Below are positions 59,771-64,000 of a stretch of DNA of 64,000 nucleotides, piece by piece. Under the pieces are notes generated by a model, which searched no databases, was not told the origin of the DNA, and saw only the letters and a list, made by a program, of their open reading frames with translations. The DNA is taken from the NCBI GenBank assembly GCA_021234155.1, contig JAJEKV010000010.1, positions 13,692,538-13,756,537 on the forward strand, in the 5' to 3' direction. The translations under genes were made by a program, and so were the position numbers. The DNA comes from Isoetes taiwanensis. Its lineage: Eukaryota > Streptophyta > Lycopodiopsida > Isoetales > Isoetaceae. The number at the start of each line of letters is the position of its first letter. Position 1 is the first letter of the stretch.

Positions 59771-61320
59771 ATGGCAATCCCTTTAACATTATGATGAAGA
59801 ATTAACCATTAACCAGTATGATTAATTAAAAATTATAATTAATATAATTAATTAAGAAAACAATAATACAAATTATCTTATTTCTCGAGTCGCGAGGCAA
59901 GAAGGAGAGGTTTATTCCTGACCCATATTTTTGCTAGTAAGCACTCTCAACATCAGGATTATTACCTGCTAGCCCACACATGGATGAACCCGTGAGCATT
60001 AACTTAGCTTCAAAGTTAACTTAGCAGTAGAAATCCGGTGCCCGATTGAACCTTGACTCTTCTTCCCAAACTCACAAAGTGAGATCGGCACCATTTCAAC
60101 TCACGATTTCAACATTTTGTGAGTCGAGGATCTCACAAAATCTTTACTCTCTCAACATTACGGTGCTCCCTAATGGCTGGCGACAATGGCGACAATGACG
60201 TGCACTCCTTGATGGCTGCGACCGGCCTTTTCTTTAGGCTGTGCACTCCCTGACGGCTGAGACCGATCTTTTTTTTAGGTTAAAGACGCTGCAGAAACAA
60301 TAAAAAACGAAGGGCTGTCAGCCGGAAGAAGGGTTAAGAAAAATCTGGATACTGATCCAGATAAAGAAAAACAAAGGACGAAGATAAGAGGTAGAAGGTC
60401 CCTTTTCTTCTCTTGGCAGCAACTCCGGCTATGTCAGGTGGAGATGTTCTTGGAGGTGAAACATCCAAACTTATTGCCCTATTTTCTATCTGATCTTGTG
60501 CCAATATCCTTGGATCTTGAATTAACTTTAGTTGTCTTGTGCATTAATCTCCTTTCGGCCCAATCTAAGCTCTGTGGCTGCTATTTTGATTCAGGATCCA
60601 TCGGCTTGTCCTGGTCGTTTAATCCTGCTTCCATCTGCATAAAATAGAGATTTCAAAAGGGCTTCTATACGTTTTCTGAGACATGCAATCGAAGAACAGC
60701 TACATGGAATAGAGATTTGAAAAGTTCCATTCCGCATCTCCATTCAATTTCAATCCGCTGTTAAGCTCCCTTGCAAAAAAAGCCATGGCTATCAAGGACC
60801 ACGGGCTTCTCTTTTGCCTTTTTGCCTCTGTTTTAGGCAAACGTTCTTAGAAACCATGGCAGTCAGAAGTTATTGGCTACCTTAAACTGGCCCACGAACA
60901 AATCGGTGCAGAGAGCTTCGGATTTGCACTAACATAGGGAAGATTTGAATGCGGATTACAGTGATGGATGTGGAGAATTACAGAGATGGAGACCATAGCA
61001 CAGAGTGTTACAACAGAAGCATAGAGCCATGCCCAAAACGAAAAGGCCCAAAAGGTATGTACCAAATTTCAAATTTCAAGCATGGGTGGGAAAAAAAAGT
61101 GGGGTACAGTGATAAATAAAAATAATACTTAAAAAAAAAATTATGTTCGAACTGCCTAGGTAATATGGCTTGTATTTACCATTATTCAGCTAACTTAGAA
61201 TGTTTTTTTATACGTCTACCAAATCTCTCTCAAGTTGCAATATGTGTGCTGATACATTCACATTTTCCACATTATTTTGACCTTAAAGGTGAATATTTGT
61301 TAGGCCATGGAATATTTATT
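59771..61320. other. non-genic stretch
   Basis: AT-rich start, then mixed sequence with a 41-bp repeat (60200-60281). Short open frames at 60438-60647 (plus) and 61065-60877 (minus) have no recognised domain. Confidence 0.5.
60200..60281 (+). repeat. 41-bp tandem repeat, two units
   Basis: 60200-60240 and 60241-60281 both start GTGCACTCC and end in TTTAGG plus two bases; they differ at about eight positions. Confidence 0.85.
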
Positions 61321-61780
61321 TAATAAGATAATAAACACACAACTACCATTAACATTATTAACATAAACTATTGCATTTAACACATTTAAATTAAAATCCC
61401 CCTTAAACCCCCTTTGGTTTGGGTGCATATTCACACGGGGGGTTACTCCGAGCAACGAGAGCTGTCGGATGGGCATATTTGCCCTTTATTCCAAGATCTG
61501 GACCATACATAGCGATCCTCGTTTGTGGGATATGCATGTACAAGTTTTTGTATATTGTATATTAAAGTTTGCAAAATACTATAAGATTTGAGAGAATGTA
61601 CTTAATGGTGTTAATTTTGTACATGTAATGTAAATATATTTTTGGGGCTCTCGTTGCCCTACGTATGTGAATATGCACCCAAACCAAAGGGGGTTTAAGG
61701 GGGATTTTAATTTAAATGTGTTAAATGCAATAGTTTATGTTAATAATGTTAATGGTAGTTGTGTGTTGATTATTATATTA
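61321..61780. mobile_element. foldback element of 460 bp with 135-140 bp arms
   Basis: Left arm 61321-61462 and right arm 61647-61780 are inverted copies: ACACACAACTACCATTAAC pairs with GTTAATGGTAGTTGTGTGT, and GAATATGCACCCAAACCAAA lies inverted in the left arm. Near-perfect over about 110 bp, with a divergent patch near the loop. Spacer 61463-61646 has no gene. The target duplication is unclear. Confidence 0.88.
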
Positions 61781-61792
61781 AAAAAAAATTTT

Positions 61793-61807
61793 GGGCCCTT
61801 CGGGCCC
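61793..61807. other. GC hairpin next to the foldback
   Basis: GGGCCC, loop TTC, GGGCCC, preceded by A and T runs, 12 bp beyond the foldback element. Resembles the centre of the foldback at 53326. Confidence 0.75.
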
Positions 61808-62124
61808 TAACTAAAGCAAACATAGGTAAACTCTATGGGTCTAAACATTAATTACTAAAAAGCACAATAACATCAAAACAAACAAATTATTTCCATTGCA
61901 TACCAAGAGCCGCCCAAATATACGCAAACACACTGTTATAAAATGGGCAAAAACAATAACATCATAAGGTTTACTGAAAGGGGCCATGGCATCCAATATA
62001 AAGCCAGTACCATTAGTTCAAGAGAATCAACTGTCAAAATAGTTTAAAATACCTCCTAATATTGTAAACTGCACATTGTCATGCATATGCTAGTGCATAT
62101 GATAACATGTGCTGGTATCAATGC

Positions 62125-62403
62125 AAGCACATAATCTGTAACATCTGGTGCAAGATCTCCAACAAATATGGAATGATCTGGACCGGAATCACCACGGCTG
62201 TCCCATATGCCAAAAGATGCTCAGTTCAACCGGTAAAGTTGTTCACAATTTGGCATTGGCATTCCATTATAAGTCTGAAGCACTTCCTTAATAGTCCTTT
62301 CGGGTCTGAACTTAGGGCTACTGATAGGCTCCTGTTCAATCTTCTTCAAAACATCCATGCCCTCCACAACTTTTCCAAAAACAAGGATAAAACTTGAATG
62401 CTC
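62125..62403 (-). pseudogene. chimeric fragment: cyclophilin C-terminus joined to RBP45/47
   Basis: One minus-strand frame reads first SSFILVFGKVVEGMDVLKKIE, the end of a cyclophilin-type peptidyl-prolyl isomerase, then QTYNGMPMPNCEQLYRLN, stop, ASFG, and GPDHSIFVGDLAPDVTDY. The last parts are the end of RRM1 and the start of RRM2 of plant RBP45/47 RNA-binding proteins. The stop is TGA where family members have Trp (TGG), in an AACTGG context. An upstream TAA at 62404-62406 limits the frame, but CCTAAG there could be a splice acceptor. Parts of two unrelated genes in one frame point to capture and fusion by a transposon. Confidence 0.75.
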
Positions 62404-62499
62404 TTAGGTTGTTCTTCTTAGATGTGAATACCTTGTTATTTTATTACATCCCCATATGGCATGTTTCAGATAAAGGAAACCTCTTAAGGGAACCCCTGC

Positions 62500-62571
62500 T
62501 TACCAGAATGCAGCATAGAGATTTGATAACAACAGATATGGTGTAGCATCTCCAGGATCCAATTCAAAGCT
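62500..62571 (-). pseudogene. PPR E-motif fragment
   Basis: The minus-strand frame reads FELDPGDATPYLLLSNLYAA, the signature of the E motif after the last PPR unit in plant PLS-class proteins. It ends at TAA 62502-62500, which overlaps a donor-like GTAAGC after ATTCTG. It lies just upstream, on the same strand, of the cyclophilin/RBP fragment, so it may be a third captured piece. Confidence 0.7.
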
Positions 62572-64000
62572 ATTCAATCTACTTGAAATCAAGACAAATG
62601 AAATGACTCTAGGTCTCTGCTTGCACGAAGAGATTCATGCAATAATAATTGTGTTCTGAAGTATTGTTCTTAGGTGCTCTGTGTGCATTTGAAACTGGAA
62701 ATAGATACAACAAGTGTTTGATTCTGAATATAACCGATTTAAAATACATAAGATTCTTTTACTTTCAAAATAAATTCACGTACCTCATCTATGAATGCCG
62801 ATGTGGGCAATTTAAAGGAGTTGGATCAAGGCAAAGGAAGCATGTTCCTATGTACATGAATACTGTGCACAAGGCATTCTTCTTGACGAAACAACAAAGC
62901 ATTATTTCTGGATTTCTGCAGCAGAACTCTACTGCTTTGCCTGCCAGGAAAAAGGTAGGAGCATAGAAGCATGTAAGTTTTGTGTTTGAGCCCTTAAATA
63001 GATGGCAAATCCGTAGTCCTGTTTAGATAGAGGAATGCTCTTTGAATCTATTTGTGCTGCATCCTTTCAGCAAATTCGAAGCTTCAGAACTTTGGATGAG
63101 GTACTGGAATGTGATGAAAAAAAAGGACTTACCATTTCATAAGTCCAGATAAAGAAAATGAACCACTTATTTTCTTTTGTCACAGTCCAAATCAATCAAT
63201 GGTTGTATCTCTGCCTTTGCCAAGTCATTCACATGGGGATCTGAACAAACATCTAACAATGCCGCTACAAATTTCTCACTGTTTTACATAAAAACCCCTG
63301 TCCTATGGTTTTTATATGATTTGATAGGCGTATTTCTCACGCAATACGCCTATCAAATCATATAAAAACCATAGGACAAACTGTACAAAAATACAAAGAA
63401 AAACCCCTGTCATTGTGCTACATATGCCCTTTGGATTCATTATTCCAATCTCCATCTTTCTCTCACCATAATGGGTTCTTTGGTCCAGTCCCCCTAGATT
63501 ATTCTTGAGTCTCGGGGTCCCTATCATTGTGTTCTAGATTATGTTGTTTTTACATTTGAAAGTTTGCTTGGATCTGTTATGCATGTGGGTATACGTTCAT
63601 GAATTTTAGTCTTTGATATTGGTTGTTATTGCTCAATTTCTTATTTTACTCCATATATGGTCATATGTTCTCAATGCTTCTCATGGATGCCTTATGAGGG
63701 CCTAAGCTCGCTTTTTGTCATGGATTATTAGTGTCTCATTGATGCCTTTGGGGGCCTTTGGCTATTTGCATTTTATGTCCTTGACTACTTTGTCTCGTTT
63801 TGGTCTGTTCCTCTATTCTCGATCCCTTTTTCCATCCATTTCATTTTGATCTCATGTTTGTCTTTTTTCACCCTATGTTTGTTCCTTTCCTCTTTTTTCC
63901 ATTTTATCCCTTGAGAGATATCTTTGCTCTGCTATTATCTTGACTTTCTCTTTTGTCTACCTCTTGACTCGACGTAGTTCTTCTTGCCTTGTTAGTCCAG
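62572..64000. other. non-genic stretch with a perfect hairpin
   Basis: No gene recognised. An open frame at 62649-62966 (plus) has no known domain. A perfect hairpin lies at 63300-63377. The last 400 bp are pyrimidine-rich. Confidence 0.5.
63300..63377. repeat. perfect 35-bp hairpin with flanking direct repeat
   Basis: 63300-63334 and 63343-63377 are exact reverse complements with an 8-nt loop TCTCACGC. AAAAACCCCTGTC is present on both sides (from 63290, partly inside the arm, and from 63400). Confidence 0.93.

Noticed and set aside
1-64000. CRISPR arrays, rRNA genes, bacterial operons
   Set aside because: None seen; repeats are few-unit tandem or inverted copies, and gene structure with introns is eukaryotic.

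Overview
The window is nuclear DNA of a land plant. This rests on a Ty3/gypsy chromovirus with a chromodomain, a Ty1/copia element primed by initiator Met-tRNA, PLS-class pentatricopeptide (PPR) fragments, an RBP45/47-type RNA-binding fragment and an SNF2 fragment with 63-75 nt introns. The lineage cannot be fixed; the reverse transcriptase at 28592-30064 resembles types I associate with bryophytes, lycophytes and ferns, but that is only an impression. No intact conventional host gene was found. The window is a transposon-rich, mostly non-genic block, and almost every reading frame in it is broken.

Layout. 1-7925 is AT-rich DNA without recognisable genes. 7926-48098 is a tandem segmental duplication: copy 1 is 7926-32049 and copy 2 is 32050-48098, with the 4-bp motif GGTC at both ends and at the junction. 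Each copy holds the same history. A minus-strand locus encodes a reverse transcriptase and a second protein. A Ty3/gypsy chromovirus inserted into the second protein (TSD CTTTC). A Ty1/copia element then inserted into the gypsy gag gene (TSD GGTGT).

Copy 1 carries two further insertions that copy 2 lacks: a 4082-bp Helitron (24233-28314, TC...hairpin...CTAG, between A and T) with exons of an SNF2 ATPase related to plant CHR19/ETL1, and a 3944-bp DNA transposon (17302-21245) inside the copia RNase H region with two convergent gene sets. Copy 2 holds both empty sites at base resolution. Together these explain 8026 of the 8075 bp length difference.

48099-64000 is unique DNA: an LTR-element remnant, a decayed PPR fragment, a possible small secreted proline-rich protein, several foldback or MITE-like inverted repeats, tandem repeats, a G-rich tract, and a chimeric piece at 62125-62571 made of cyclophilin, RBP45/47 and PPR sequence.

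A second layer of information lies in the differences between the two copies. They cluster at CAG and CTG trinucleotides and often break known motifs (for example the copia protease D-S-G becomes D-Y-G in one copy and is frameshifted in the other). This pattern suggests consensus miscalls at CHG-methylated cytosines, so many apparent frameshifts may not be real mutations.
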